From: Selenomonas sp.
Lineage (GTDB): Bacteria; Bacillota; Negativicutes; Selenomonadales; Selenomonadaceae
Assembly (NCBI RefSeq): GCF_022771645.1
Contig: NZ_JALFCU010000068.1
Coordinates: forward strand, 1 to 41,933
Length of the DNA stretch: 41,933 bases
Reading direction: 5' to 3'
Shown here: positions 15,085-23,345 of the stretch, piece by piece
How positions within the stretch are numbered: the first letter of the stretch is position 1
Layout: each line of letters begins with the position of its first letter
Position numbers and translations under genes: made by a program
The notes under the pieces: model-generated
The model's input: only the letters and a program-made list of their open reading frames with translations
The model's database searches: none
What the model was told of the DNA's origin: nothing

Positions 15085-15813
15085 ATGATGAACTCACTCA
15101 AACACATCACCTGCGCGTTCGCGCTGGCCGCCCTGCTCGCCCTTCCGCAATTCGCGCCGGCGGCCGAGGCTGCCGACCAGCCGCAGCGCCCGATCCTTTC
15201 CGTCGACGGACGCGGCACCGCGAACACGGAGCCTGACATGGCGACGGTCGCTGTCGGCATCACAACATACGCGACGGACGCAGGCAAGGCGCAGAACGAC
15301 AACGCCTGGGTCGCGGGCGAAATCCAAAAGGCCATCGCACAGCTCGGCATCGCGGACAAGGACATCCAGACGCGCAACTACTCGTTCCGTCCGACGTATC
15401 GCCAGGACAAAGGCCACGAGAACGAGATCAACGGCTACACGGTCGACAACACCGTCATCGTCACGGTGCGCGACGTGAAGCTCACGGGCAAAGTCATTGA
15501 CGCGGCGCTCTCGCACGGCGCGAACGAAATCTCGTCGCTCGACTTCTCCGCGAGCAACACGCAGGGCGTCCGCAAGGAAGCTTTGCGCAGCGCTGTGAAC
15601 GACGCGCGCGACAAGGCGAACGTCATTGCGAGCGCCCTCGGCAAGAAAATCGTCGGCGTGCAGAACGTCAGCGAGAGCACGGGCTATCTCGAAACGCGCC
15701 GCTTCGCGGGCAACATGATGCTCGCCATGGCGAAAGACGTCGAGACGCCCGTCGCGCCCGGCAGCCTCTCGCTCTCCGCGAACGTCCACATCGATTTCAT
15801 CTTGAGTGACTGA
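15085..15813 (+). CDS. Exported SIMPL-domain (DUF541) protein
   Basis: A 242-residue secreted protein of the SIMPL/DUF541 family (related to Escherichia coli YggE and to BP26 of Brucella). A signal peptide covers about the first 30 residues, ending at AEA before ADQ. The mature part carries family features: ILSVDGRGTANTEPDMATVAVGI at the start, YSFRPTYR, the conserved NGYTVDNTVIVTVRD and the region VRKEALRSAVNDARDKANVIASALG. The biochemical role of the family is unsettled; oxidative-stress and envelope roles have been suggested. Start ATG at 15085 has AAAGGAG 9 bases upstream. A membrane acyltransferase gene begins 8 bp downstream, so the two form an operon. Confidence 0.9.
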   Translation: MMNSLKHITCAFALAALLALPQFAPAAEAADQPQRPILSVDGRGTANTEPDMATVAVGITTYATDAGKAQNDNAWVAGEIQKAIAQLGIADKDIQTRNYSFRPTYRQDKGHENEINGYTVDNTVIVTVRDVKLTGKVIDAALSHGANEISSLDFSASNTQGVRKEALRSAVNDARDKANVIASALGKKIVGVQNVSESTGYLETRRFAGNMMLAMAKDVETPVAPGSLSLSANVHIDFILSD

Positions 15814-15821
15814 CGAAGGAC

Positions 15822-16961
15822 ATGAACGCAAACACACGAAAGCCGCGCCTCGCGGCCATCGAATACATCCGCGGCATCTCGATGATGGGCGTCATCGGCA
15901 TCCACGTCGGCTCGCAATACCTCGAGAATCCCGCCGCGAACATGCACCTCATCGCGCTGTTCGAGATCTTCACGCGCTTCTCCGTGCCGATCTTCTTCTT
16001 CATCTCGGCGTTCGGGCTGTTCTACAATCTCGACATCCACGCGCCGTTCGATGCGAAGCATTTCTACAAACGGAGAATCCAGACCGTGCTGATCCCGTAC
16101 GTCGTCTGGTCGCTCCTCTACCTCGTGCACGACGGCTGGCTGTACGGCACGGGATTCCCGTCGCCCTTCTACTTCTGCGGCATCTTGTTCTTCGGTGTCG
16201 CGAAGTACCAGCTGTACTTCCTCGTGATCCTCCTCTGGTTCTACCTCTTCATGCCGCTCTGGATCTCCCTGATCAAAAGGATGGGACCCAAAAGCCTTGC
16301 GGCGCTGCTCGTGTTCCAAGTTGCGTTCGACTACTGGTCGAGCTACTCTGTACCGTTCAACATCTTCGTCTACGATCTGCCGGACGACTCACTCTGGAAG
16401 CCCATCCTCATGTACCGGCTGAACTACTGGGTGCTCCACTACATCTTCATCTTCCTTCTCGGCGGCTGGCTCGCCGTCCACATCGAACGCTTCCAGCAGT
16501 TCATGCAGGCACGGCGCACGGCCATCACCGTGCTGTTCTGGCTGAGCATGGCGAGCCTCCTCGCCTACTACTGGCTGCTCCTCGCGCAGGGACAGACGCC
16601 GCTCGACGGCATCAACACGGCGCACCAACTCTCGCCTGCGGGCATCTTCTACACGCTCATGGCGTCGCTGTTCTTCTTCACGATTTTCACGTATCAAAAA
16701 TATCCGGCCGCACTCAATCCCATCCTGCACGCGCTCGGCAAGCATTCGTACTTCGCCTACCTCGTGCACCCGTTCGTCATCACGTACCTCGCGCTCGCGC
16801 TTCAGAAGACCGGCCACCTCATGACCGGCGGCATCGCCATCGCATTCTACATCGCCGTCCTCGGCGGTGCCATGCTCCTCGCCGTCCTCTTCCGAAAACT
16901 CGGCGAGCATCTGCCGCTCGTGAACGCACTCACGATTGGCGTGTATCCGAAGAAAAAATAA
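15822..16961 (+). CDS. Membrane acyltransferase (acyltransferase-3 family)
   Basis: A 379-residue polytopic membrane protein of the acyltransferase-3 family, which O-acylates extracytoplasmic sugars or polymers. The N-terminal segment YIRGISMMGVIGIHVG holds the family arrangement Arg, ten residues, His, in which the His is important for acyl transfer. About ten hydrophobic helices follow. GAAGGAC precedes the ATG. It is co-transcribed with the SIMPL gene and ends at a bidirectional terminator shared with pepD. The acyl donor and target (cell-wall polymer, exopolysaccharide or lipid) cannot be told. Confidence 0.88.
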   Translation: MNANTRKPRLAAIEYIRGISMMGVIGIHVGSQYLENPAANMHLIALFEIFTRFSVPIFFFISAFGLFYNLDIHAPFDAKHFYKRRIQTVLIPYVVWSLLYLVHDGWLYGTGFPSPFYFCGILFFGVAKYQLYFLVILLWFYLFMPLWISLIKRMGPKSLAALLVFQVAFDYWSSYSVPFNIFVYDLPDDSLWKPILMYRLNYWVLHYIFIFLLGGWLAVHIERFQQFMQARRTAITVLFWLSMASLLAYYWLLLAQGQTPLDGINTAHQLSPAGIFYTLMASLFFFTIFTYQKYPAALNPILHALGKHSYFAYLVHPFVITYLALALQKTGHLMTGGIAIAFYIAVLGGAMLLAVLFRKLGEHLPLVNALTIGVYPKKK

Positions 16962-16974
16962 TTGTGCGCACAAA

Positions 16975-17012
16975 AAAGAAGGCGTCTCCTTTTCACGGGA
17001 GGCGCCTTCTTT
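16975..17012. terminator. Bidirectional terminator between acyltransferase and pepD genes
   Basis: AAAGAAGGCGTCTCC (16975-16989) pairs with GGAGGCGCCTTCTTT (16998-17012), one mismatch of G-U type, with A-rich and T-rich flanks so that it serves both convergent genes. Confidence 0.88.
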
Positions 17013-17030
17013 GTATGCGCATAAAGCGAA

Positions 17031-18467
17031 TTACAGGTTCGCGATTTTTTTCAGCGTCGCTTCGATGAGTTTCACCTGCGGCTCGACGGTCGCGAGGACG
17101 AGCTTTTCGTTCGGGCTGTGGATGTCCTGCGTCGTGACGCCGATGGAGACCATGTCGAGGTGCGGATTCTTCGCAAAGTGGAAGCCGCACTCGAGGCCGG
17201 CGTGGATCGTCTCGACTTTCATCGGGCGGCCGTTCTGCTCCTGGAACGTCTCGGCGACGATCTTCGCGAGCTTGCTGTCCTTGTTTTCCTTCCAGCCCGG
17301 CGACTTCGTGCCGACGATGGCGGTGAAGCCCGTGAGCTCGGCGATCTCTTCCGCATAGAGCGCGAACTCGTCAATCTTGCCGTCGACGGCCGAGCGCGGG
17401 AAGAGCTCGACGTGCACCGTCTCTTCGTCCATCTTGACGACGCCGAGGTTCGCGCTCGTCTCGACGAGGCCGGGGATGACCGTCGACATCGCGTAAACGC
17501 CCGTGTGCATGACGGTCAGCAGGCGCAGCAGGCGCTTCGTGTCGCCCGCGACGAGCACCGTCTCCGGCACGTCGGCCGCCTCGAGCACGAGCTCGATGCC
17601 GGGGTCGACGCTGCCGTAAATGGCGAGGAACTTCGCTTTCTCTGCCGCAAGGATGTTCGAGAGGTCTGCGGCTTCGATGTCTGTCGCGAACGTCGCGGCC
17701 GCCGCCTCAGGAATCGCGTTGTGCGCCTTGCCGCCGTGGAAGTCCGCGAGCTCGACCGCGCCCTGCTGCTGAAGCGCGAGCAGGATGAGCGCGAGCGTGC
17801 GGATGGCGTTGCCGCGCCCGTCACCGATGCGCTCGCCGGAATGGCCGCCCTTGAGGCCGCGCACCGTCAGCTTGTACGCTTTGCCCGCCGTCGGCTGGAC
17901 GCGCTTCAGCGCGCGTTCGAACGTCAGGTCGACGGAGCCGGCGCTGCCGACCGTGACCTCGTCGTAGTTTTCCGAATCGCAGTTGATGAGGAACTGCGCG
18001 TCCTTCAGATATTTCGCGTCGAGCGCAATCGCGCCCGTCATGCCGCGTTCCTCGTCCGTCGTGACGATGAGACGCAGCGGGCCGTGCTCCTTCGCATGCT
18101 TCAGAAGATAGATGCCCTCGGCGACGCCGATGCCGTCATCCGCGCCGAGGCTCGTACCGTCGGCCGTGAGATATTTTTCCGTGCGCACGAGCTTGATGGG
18201 GTCTTTGAGCGGGTCGTAGTCGACGCCCTCTGCGCCGACGGCGACCATGTCCATGTGGCCCTGCAGGATCGTACGCGGCGCGTTTTCATGGCCTTTGGTC
18301 CCCGGCTTGTCCGCGATGATGTTGTTCTTCGCGTCCTGCACGACGGTGAAGCCCGCGTCCGTCAGATACTGCTTCAGGAAATCGCTGACGGCCTGCTCGT
18401 GACCGTTCGCGCGCGGGATCGCCGCGAGTTTTTTGAATTCCTCGAGCACGCTTTCCAAAATATCCAT
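17031..18467 (-). CDS. pepD: Aminoacyl-histidine dipeptidase (Xaa-His dipeptidase PepD)
   Basis: A 478-residue M20C-family di-zinc peptidase that cleaves dipeptides such as carnosine-type Xaa-His. Metal-site residues are placed as in the family: His71 in QGHMDMV, Asp110 in GADDGIG, the Glu pair in TTDEERG at 139-140, Asp164 in NCDSE, and a C-terminal His in DIHSPNEKL. A GGGAGG site lies 9 bases before the ATG. Upstream is a terminator-like hairpin and no evident promoter, so expression may come from read-through of sepF. Confidence 0.93.
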   Translation of the reverse strand: MDILESVLEEFKKLAAIPRANGHEQAVSDFLKQYLTDAGFTVVQDAKNNIIADKPGTKGHENAPRTILQGHMDMVAVGAEGVDYDPLKDPIKLVRTEKYLTADGTSLGADDGIGVAEGIYLLKHAKEHGPLRLIVTTDEERGMTGAIALDAKYLKDAQFLINCDSENYDEVTVGSAGSVDLTFERALKRVQPTAGKAYKLTVRGLKGGHSGERIGDGRGNAIRTLALILLALQQQGAVELADFHGGKAHNAIPEAAAATFATDIEAADLSNILAAEKAKFLAIYGSVDPGIELVLEAADVPETVLVAGDTKRLLRLLTVMHTGVYAMSTVIPGLVETSANLGVVKMDEETVHVELFPRSAVDGKIDEFALYAEEIAELTGFTAIVGTKSPGWKENKDSKLAKIVAETFQEQNGRPMKVETIHAGLECGFHFAKNPHLDMVSIGVTTQDIHSPNEKLVLATVEPQVKLIEATLKKIANL

Positions 18468-18482
18468 AACTGAAAACCTCCC

Positions 18483-18520
18483 AAAAGAAAAAGACGGAGC
18501 AAGTATCGACTGCTCCGTCT
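18483..18520 (-). terminator. Intrinsic terminator between sepF and pepD
   Basis: The minus strand pairs AGACGGAGCA (18511-18520) with TGCTCCGTCT (18492-18501), then TTTTCTTTT. It ends the sepF transcript only 16 bases before the pepD start and overlaps the space where a pepD promoter would be expected. Confidence 0.88.
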
Positions 18521-18567
18521 TCTGTCATCGAAAAAACCTCAAACATCACAGGAATCCGCGAACTGAT

Positions 18568-19125
18568 TTATTTGAGAGCTGCGACCGACATGGCCTCCGA
18601 GACGTTGACGCCTTCGGGCACATAGAGGACGATCGTGTTGCAGATGCGCTTCACGCCGCCGTCCTGGACATAGCAAGAACCATTGACGAAGTCGCAGATA
18701 CGACGCTGCAGATCGACATCGACGCGCTCGTAGTTGACAACGACCGCTTTCTTGTCGCGCAGATCATCTGCAATGTCCACGACCTCATCAAACTTCGTCG
18801 GCGTATAAATGCGGACTTTGAGCTTCGGTGCTTCGTGCACCGTGAGCTTCGGACGCACGGGCTGCTGCGGCTCCGGCTCGTCGTCATACGCATCATCATC
18901 ATACGTGTACGTTCCGCCGTTCGCCACCTGCACCGTTTCCTCGCGACCCGCCTTGCTGCTGCGGCCGAACATTCCGCCGATCACCGTGCCGAAGCCGCGC
19001 TTCTGCGCTTTTTCCTGCGCCTCTTCGACCTCGTCGAGCACCTGTTCTTCGACGTCATCATAGGCCTCTTCCGGGTACGGCATCAGGAGATCCTTTACTT
19101 TTCTCCACCCAGTCTTGAAATCCAT
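18568..19125 (-). CDS. sepF: Cell-division protein SepF
   Basis: A 185-residue SepF, which bundles FtsZ filaments and tethers them to the membrane. The N-terminus (MDFKTGWRKVKDLL) is the amphipathic membrane-binding helix. An acidic, variable linker to about residue 80 follows, then the compact SepF domain with VRIYTPTKFDEVVDIADDLRDKKAVVVNYE and RICDFVNGSCYVQDG. An ATG at 19131 is only 3 bases from GGAGG; the ATG at 19125 has a 9-base spacing and is chosen. Its promoter at 19200-19228 overlaps the typA terminator. It would be the partner of the FtsZ encoded at 11817-12980 if that FtsZ is the main one. Confidence 0.93.
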   Translation of the reverse strand: MDFKTGWRKVKDLLMPYPEEAYDDVEEQVLDEVEEAQEKAQKRGFGTVIGGMFGRSSKAGREETVQVANGGTYTYDDDAYDDEPEPQQPVRPKLTVHEAPKLKVRIYTPTKFDEVVDIADDLRDKKAVVVNYERVDVDLQRRICDFVNGSCYVQDGGVKRICNTIVLYVPEGVNVSEAMSVAALK

Positions 19126-19199
19126 ATCCATCTTCCTCCAACTCGATCAGTGCGGATTCCTTCGATCAAAATTTACGATACATAGTCCAACTGCTGACA

Positions 19200-19228
19200 A
19201 TGATACCACAAAACGACGGAAAATGCAA
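19200..19228 (-). promoter_or_regulatory. Promoter of sepF
   Basis: The minus strand has TTGCAT (19223-19228), a 17-bp spacer and TATCAT (19200-19205) with an upstream TG (extended -10). The -35 overlaps the 3' arm of the typA terminator. Confidence 0.65.
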
Positions 19229-19271
19229 AAGCCCTACGGGGGCGTTCCAGCTTTTCCCATAGGGCTTTTGC
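19219..19271 (-). terminator. Intrinsic terminator after typA
   Basis: The minus strand pairs GCAAAAGCCCTA (19260-19271) with TAGGGCTTTTGC (19225-19236), followed by ATTTTCC; the 12-bp stem is perfect and the loop is 23 bases. Confidence 0.85.
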
Positions 19272-19301
19272 TTTATTTTTCGTTATATTTTTAGCAAAAT
19301 T

Positions 19302-21119
19302 TTATTTGCGCGCGTTCTTCGCGTTACGGCCGCGAACCGTGCGGTCGAGGATGGCTTTGCGCAGGCGGATGTTCTCCGGCGTGACCTCGACGAGCTCGTC
19401 GCTGTTGATGTACTCGATGGCCTGCTCGAGCGAGAGGATGCGCGGCGGCGTCAGGCGGATGGCCTCGTCGGACGACGACGTGCGCATGTTCGAGACGTTC
19501 TTTTTCTTGCACGGGTTGATGTCGATGTCGTTCTCGCGCGAGTTTTCGCCGACGATCATGCCCTCGTAGACCTGCTGGTTCGGCGAGATGAACATCGTGC
19601 CGCGATCCTGCAGCGTGTAGATGCCGTAGCCCGTCGTCTCGCCCTGCTCGAACGCGACGAGCGAGCCGCGCGTACGACCCGGGATATCGCCTTTGTACGG
19701 CGCATAGCCATGGAACACGTGGTTCATGATGCCGTTGCCCTTCGTGCTCGTCAGGAGCTCGCCGCGGAAACCGATGAGGCCGCGCGCCGGGATCGTGAAC
19801 TCGAGGCGCATGTAGCCAGCCGTCTCCGTCATATTCGTGAGCTCAGCCTTGCGCGTGCCGAGGCCTTCCATGACGGCGCCCATGTACTCCTGCGGTACCT
19901 CGACCGTCAGGTTCTCAATTGGCTCGCAGAGCTGGCCATTGATCGTCTTGTAGACAACTTCCGGTTTGCCGACCTGCAGCTCGTAACCCTCGCGGCGCAT
20001 CTCCTCGATGAGGATCGAGAGGTGCAGCTCGCCGCGGCCCGATACCTTGAAGACATCCGGCGAATCCGTCTCTTCGACCTTCATGGCGACGTTCGTCTCG
20101 ACTTCCTTGAACAGGCGGTCGCGCAGATGGCGGCTCGTGACGAACTGGCCTTCGCGGCCGGCGAACGGGCTCGTGTTGACGCCGAACGTCATCGAAAGCG
20201 TCGGCTCGTCGATGCGGATGGCCGGCAGCGCCTCCGGCTGTTCTGCGTCCGCGACCGTGTAGCCGATCGAGACATCGCCGAGGCCGGTAAGAGCGACAAT
20301 CTCGCCCATGGACGCCTCTTCGACCTCGACGCGCTGCATGCCCTGGTAGACGAAGACCTTGCCGATCTTCGCCTTAATCTCCTGGTCGCCGTTGATGAGC
20401 ACGACGTTCTGGTTCGGGCGCGCTTTGCCGCGGCTGATGCGGCCGATGGCGACGCGGCCGACGTAGTCGTCCGCCTCGAGCGTCGTAACCATGATCTGGA
20501 GAGGCCCGTTCTCGTCGCCGTGCGGCGCCGGGATCTCTTTGACGATCGTCTCCATGAGCGGCTCCAGGTTGTCGCTTTCGTCTTCCATCTTATACTTCGC
20601 GATGCCGTCGCGCGCCGTCGCGTAGATGACCGGGAAATCGAGCTGGTCGTCATCGGCGTCGAGCTCCATGAACAGCTCGAGCACTTCGTCGTAGACGTCG
20701 TCAACGCGCTGGTTCGGCTTGTCGATCTTGTTGATGACGACGATCGGCTTCAGCTTCTGCTCGAGCGCCTTGCGCAGGACGTATTTCGTCTGCGGCATCG
20801 GGCCTTCGAACGCATCGACGAGCAAGAGGACGCCGTCGACCATGTTCAGCACGCGTTCGACTTCGCCGCCGAAGTCCGCATGGCCCGGCGTGTCGACGAT
20901 GTTGATCTTGATGCCGTTGTACATGATGGACGTGTTTTTCGACAGGATCGTGATGCCGCGCTCACGCTCGATGTCGCCGGAATCCATGACGCGCTCCTCG
21001 ACCTTCTCGTTCGAGCGGAAGACATGGCTCTGCTTGAGCATCGCATCGACGAGCGTCGTCTTGCCGTGGTCGACGTGCGCGATGATAGCGATGTTCCTCA
21101 AATTTTCGTTCGTGCTCAT
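19302..21119 (-). CDS. typA: Ribosome-associated GTPase TypA/BipA
   Basis: A 605-residue translational GTPase of the TypA/BipA family, involved in ribosome assembly and stress or cold adaptation. G motifs are intact: AHVDHGKTTLVD (G1), RGITI (G2), VDTPGHADFGGEVER (G3), NKIDKP (G4). The EF-G-like domains II, III and V and the TypA-specific C-terminal domain (GLIGFRGELLTSTKGNGIMNHVF; TPPRILSLEQAIEYINSDELVEVTP) follow in order. Length is typical. It has a consensus promoter at 21210-21238 and a long leader containing a perfect palindrome at 21168-21185. Confidence 0.97.
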   Translation of the reverse strand: MSTNENLRNIAIIAHVDHGKTTLVDAMLKQSHVFRSNEKVEERVMDSGDIERERGITILSKNTSIMYNGIKINIVDTPGHADFGGEVERVLNMVDGVLLLVDAFEGPMPQTKYVLRKALEQKLKPIVVINKIDKPNQRVDDVYDEVLELFMELDADDDQLDFPVIYATARDGIAKYKMEDESDNLEPLMETIVKEIPAPHGDENGPLQIMVTTLEADDYVGRVAIGRISRGKARPNQNVVLINGDQEIKAKIGKVFVYQGMQRVEVEEASMGEIVALTGLGDVSIGYTVADAEQPEALPAIRIDEPTLSMTFGVNTSPFAGREGQFVTSRHLRDRLFKEVETNVAMKVEETDSPDVFKVSGRGELHLSILIEEMRREGYELQVGKPEVVYKTINGQLCEPIENLTVEVPQEYMGAVMEGLGTRKAELTNMTETAGYMRLEFTIPARGLIGFRGELLTSTKGNGIMNHVFHGYAPYKGDIPGRTRGSLVAFEQGETTGYGIYTLQDRGTMFISPNQQVYEGMIVGENSRENDIDINPCKKKNVSNMRTSSSDEAIRLTPPRILSLEQAIEYINSDELVEVTPENIRLRKAILDRTVRGRNAKNARK

Positions 21120-21167
21120 GAAAAAATTCGTGCCTCCTGAACCATCAAAAAAATTGCAAAAGAAAAG

Positions 21168-21185
21168 GGATACTCTAGAGTATCC
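21168..21185. repeat. Perfect 18-bp palindrome in the typA leader
   Basis: GGATACTCT-AGAGTATCC is a perfect palindrome about 20-35 bases after the predicted typA transcription start and is followed, on the minus strand, by a U-rich stretch. It could be an operator, an mRNA-stabilising hairpin or an attenuator. Confidence 0.5.
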
Positions 21186-21209
21186 GTATCGTCAAAACAT
21201 AACGTGTAT

Positions 21210-21238
21210 ATTGTAGTATTCACGAAAAGGCTTGTCAA
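21210..21238 (-). promoter_or_regulatory. Promoter of typA
   Basis: The minus strand has TTGACA (21233-21238), a 17-bp spacer and TACAAT (21210-21215). Confidence 0.85.
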
Positions 21239-21346
21239 CGTTTTTTTGTCAGCTGGTAATAACACCTCAAAGCCGCTTTCCATGTGCAAAGGGAACACCA
21301 TTCGTGCTGTACGCTGAAGATGATCTTCAACAGCTTAGCACATGCA

Positions 21347-21676
21347 TCAGATTGCGCCCTGCAACAGTCCGGCCGCGATTGCCGAATTCCTCAATGCCTC
21401 GTTCATGCGTGTCTGATAACCTTTGCCCGTCTCGCGATAAGCCTCGAGCACATCCGCATCGATTTTCAATGTGATCTGTTTTTTCTTTGGCTTGAAGTAG
21501 GCTGGATTTGCGTGAAGCGCAGGATTGACGGGGCGAAATTCGCGCAGTTCCCGATCTGTGAGCTCTGGGCAATCTTCATCAAACGTCACCGGATATTTTG
21601 CGGCCGCCTTGACGCGTGCCAAAGCCTCTTTAGAGGGTGCGCTCCCAACCTTCAGCTGCGAAGTCACCATTGCCAT
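21347..21676 (-). CDS. brnA: BrnA antitoxin
   Basis: A 109-residue antitoxin of the BrnA family. The C-terminal part is a ribbon-helix-helix type DNA-binding domain with the family segment KKKQITLKIDADVLEAYRETGKGYQTRMNEALR; the N-terminal part should wrap the toxin. GGAGG lies 7 bases before the ATG at 21676. Its first 47 bases overlap the end of brnT, so antitoxin and toxin are translated in coupled fashion. In known BrnTA modules the complex represses its own promoter; the site at 21965-21974 is the likely operator here. The toxin-first order is the usual one for this family. Confidence 0.9.
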   Translation of the reverse strand: MAMVTSQLKVGSAPSKEALARVKAAAKYPVTFDEDCPELTDRELREFRPVNPALHANPAYFKPKKKQITLKIDADVLEAYRETGKGYQTRMNEALRNSAIAAGLLQGAI

Positions 21677-21944
21677 AGTAAAACCTCCTCTCCTTTGCCG
21701 TGGCCAGCCGTGCCGAAATCAAACGAATCTTTTCTTTCCGCTCAGTGAAAGCGACAAAAACGACCTCGCCGATTTTGCCAATCGTCTGCCAACGTTCCTC
21801 TGTATCATTGTTTTCTGCAGAACGATCCAGCCGCTCTAGCCGATTGCCATCTGCAAACACATATTTTGCATCTTCGAAATGCAGATGATGCTTTCGGTAG
21901 TTGCGTGCCTCTTTTGCCTCGTCCCATTCAAATTCCATTTCCAT
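21630..21944 (-). CDS. brnT: BrnT toxin (RelE-like ribonuclease)
   Basis: A 104-residue BrnT-family toxin, a RelE-fold ribonuclease that stops growth by cutting RNA. The family opening FEWDEAKEARNYRKHHLHFEDAKYVF and the later segment GEVVFVAFTERKEKIRLISARLATAKERRFY are present. Two close ATGs (21944 and 21938) are possible starts; the family normally begins one or two residues before the FEWD segment. The predicted transcription start falls almost on the ATG at 21944, so the message may be leaderless or initiate at 21938. It overlaps brnA by 47 bases. Confidence 0.88.
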   Translation of the reverse strand: MEMEFEWDEAKEARNYRKHHLHFEDAKYVFADGNRLERLDRSAENNDTEERWQTIGKIGEVVFVAFTERKEKIRLISARLATAKERRFYYGNGDFAAEGWERTL

Positions 21945-21950
21945 GGTTCC

Positions 21951-21979
21951 ATTATATCCTAAAAAGTAGCTACTCACAA
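21951..21979 (-). promoter_or_regulatory. Promoter and candidate BrnA operator of brnTA
   Basis: The minus strand has TTGTGA (21974-21979), a 17-bp spacer and a perfect TATAAT (21951-21956). The spacer contains the 10-bp palindrome AGTAGCTACT (21965-21974), a plausible site for the ribbon-helix-helix antitoxin. Confidence 0.7.
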
Positions 21980-21991
21980 GTAATTCTCTTC

Positions 21992-22038
21992 AACAAAACC
22001 CCGCAACACATTGTGCATCTGCACAACGCGTTGCGGGG
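21992..22038 (-). terminator. Intrinsic terminator after metK
   Basis: The minus strand forms an 18-bp stem (22021-22038 with 21999-22016, with one G-U wobble and one mismatch) with a short loop, followed by TTTTGTT. It isolates brnTA from metK. Confidence 0.92.
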
Positions 22039-22058
22039 CAAAATCTCATATCAATGAC

Positions 22059-23249
22059 TCAAAGGCCGGCTTCCTTGCGCAGCACGTCGACCTTGTCCGT
22101 ATGCTCCCACGGCAGGTCGACGTCCGTGCGGCCGAAGTGGCCGTACGCAGCCGTCTGCTTGTAGATGGGGCGGCGCAGGTCGAGCATCTTGATGATGCCG
22201 GCCGGGCGCAGGTCGAAGTGCTTCTTCGCGAGCGCTTCGATCTTCTCCTCGTCGATCTTGTTCGTGCCGAACGTGTCGACCATGACGGACACCGGATACG
22301 CGACGCCGATCGCGTACGCGAGCTGGATCTCGCAGCGGTCGGCGAGTCCGGCCGCGACGATGTTCTTCGCGACGTAGCGCGCCGCATACGCCGCGCTGCG
22401 GTCGACCTTCGTGGGGTCTTTGCCCGAGAACGCGCCGCCGCCGTGACGCGCCCAGCCGCCGTACGTGTCGACGATGATCTTGCGACCCGTGAGGCCGGAG
22501 TCGCCCTGCGGGCCGCCGATGACGAACTTGCCCGTCGGGTTCACGAAGATGCGCGTCTTGTCGCTGAGAAGCTCTTTCGGCACGACCTTGTTGATGACCT
22601 CGGCAATGAGGTCTTTGCGAATCTGTTCGAGCGACACATCCTCGTCATGCTGCGTCGAGATGACGATCGTATCGACCGCGACCGGCTTGCCGTCCTCGTA
22701 GAGGATCGTGACCTGCGTCTTGCCGTCCGGGCGCAGGTACGGGAGCGTGCCGTCCTTGCGGACCTCCGCGAGGCGGCGCGCAAGACGATGCGCGAGCGCG
22801 ATCGGGAGCGGCATAAATTCCGGCGTCTCATTCGTCGCGTAGCCGAACATCATGCCCTGGTCGCCGGCGCCGATGGCATCGGCCGCGTCCATCTCGCCTT
22901 CACGCGCCTCAAGCGCCTCGTTGACGCCCTGCGCGATGTCCGGCGACTGCTCGTCGAGCGAGACGAGGATGCCGCACGTCTCGGCGTCAAATCCGTATTT
23001 CGCGCGCGTATAGCCGATGTCCTTGACCGTCTTGCGGATGATCTTCGGGATGTCGACGTAGCATTTCGTCGAGATTTCGCCGACGACATGCACCTGCCCC
23101 GTCGTCACGAGTGTCTCGCACGCGACGCGGCCCTGCGGGTCCTGCGCGATGATCGCATCGAGGATCGCATCGGAAATCTGGTCGGCCATCTTGTCGGGAT
23201 GCCCCTCCGTCACGGACTCCGACGTGAAATACATACGTTTCTTGCTCAT
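22059..23249 (-). CDS. metK: S-adenosylmethionine synthetase
   Basis: A 396-residue methionine adenosyltransferase that makes SAM from methionine and ATP. Signature segments are intact: TEGHPDKMADQISDAILD near the start, GAGDQGMMFGYA, and the glycine-rich loop GGAFSGKDPTKVDRSAAYAAR. The start at 23249 has GGGAGG upstream; the frame reaching 23279 has no site of its own. Transcription is controlled by the SAM-I riboswitch at 23346-23452. The gene lies directly downstream of a type III restriction-modification operon whose methyltransferase uses SAM; no terminator was found between them. Confidence 0.97.
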   Translation of the reverse strand: MSKKRMYFTSESVTEGHPDKMADQISDAILDAIIAQDPQGRVACETLVTTGQVHVVGEISTKCYVDIPKIIRKTVKDIGYTRAKYGFDAETCGILVSLDEQSPDIAQGVNEALEAREGEMDAADAIGAGDQGMMFGYATNETPEFMPLPIALAHRLARRLAEVRKDGTLPYLRPDGKTQVTILYEDGKPVAVDTIVISTQHDEDVSLEQIRKDLIAEVINKVVPKELLSDKTRIFVNPTGKFVIGGPQGDSGLTGRKIIVDTYGGWARHGGGAFSGKDPTKVDRSAAYAARYVAKNIVAAGLADRCEIQLAYAIGVAYPVSVMVDTFGTNKIDEEKIEALAKKHFDLRPAGIIKMLDLRRPIYKQTAAYGHFGRTDVDLPWEHTDKVDVLRKEAGL

Positions 23250-23303
23250 AAAAATACCTCCCATGCATCTGCCGAACATCGAGCCTGCCGTTTTTCCGTT
23301 TCC

Positions 23304-23336
23304 ATAAGAAAAAGCCCTCTATAAAAAGAGAGCTTT
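23304..23336 (-). terminator. SAM-riboswitch terminator before metK
   Basis: The minus strand pairs AAGCTCTCT with AGAGGGCTT (one G-U pair) and continues TTTTTCTTA. It is the expected OFF-state terminator of the SAM-I switch. Confidence 0.88.
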
Positions 23337-23345
23337 GATTTTCCA

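Noticed and set aside
21314..21328. TGAAGATGATCTTCA palindrome as brnTA terminator
   Set aside because: The 7-bp stem has no U-run on the minus strand, so a terminator call is not supported; it may still be a weak hairpin.
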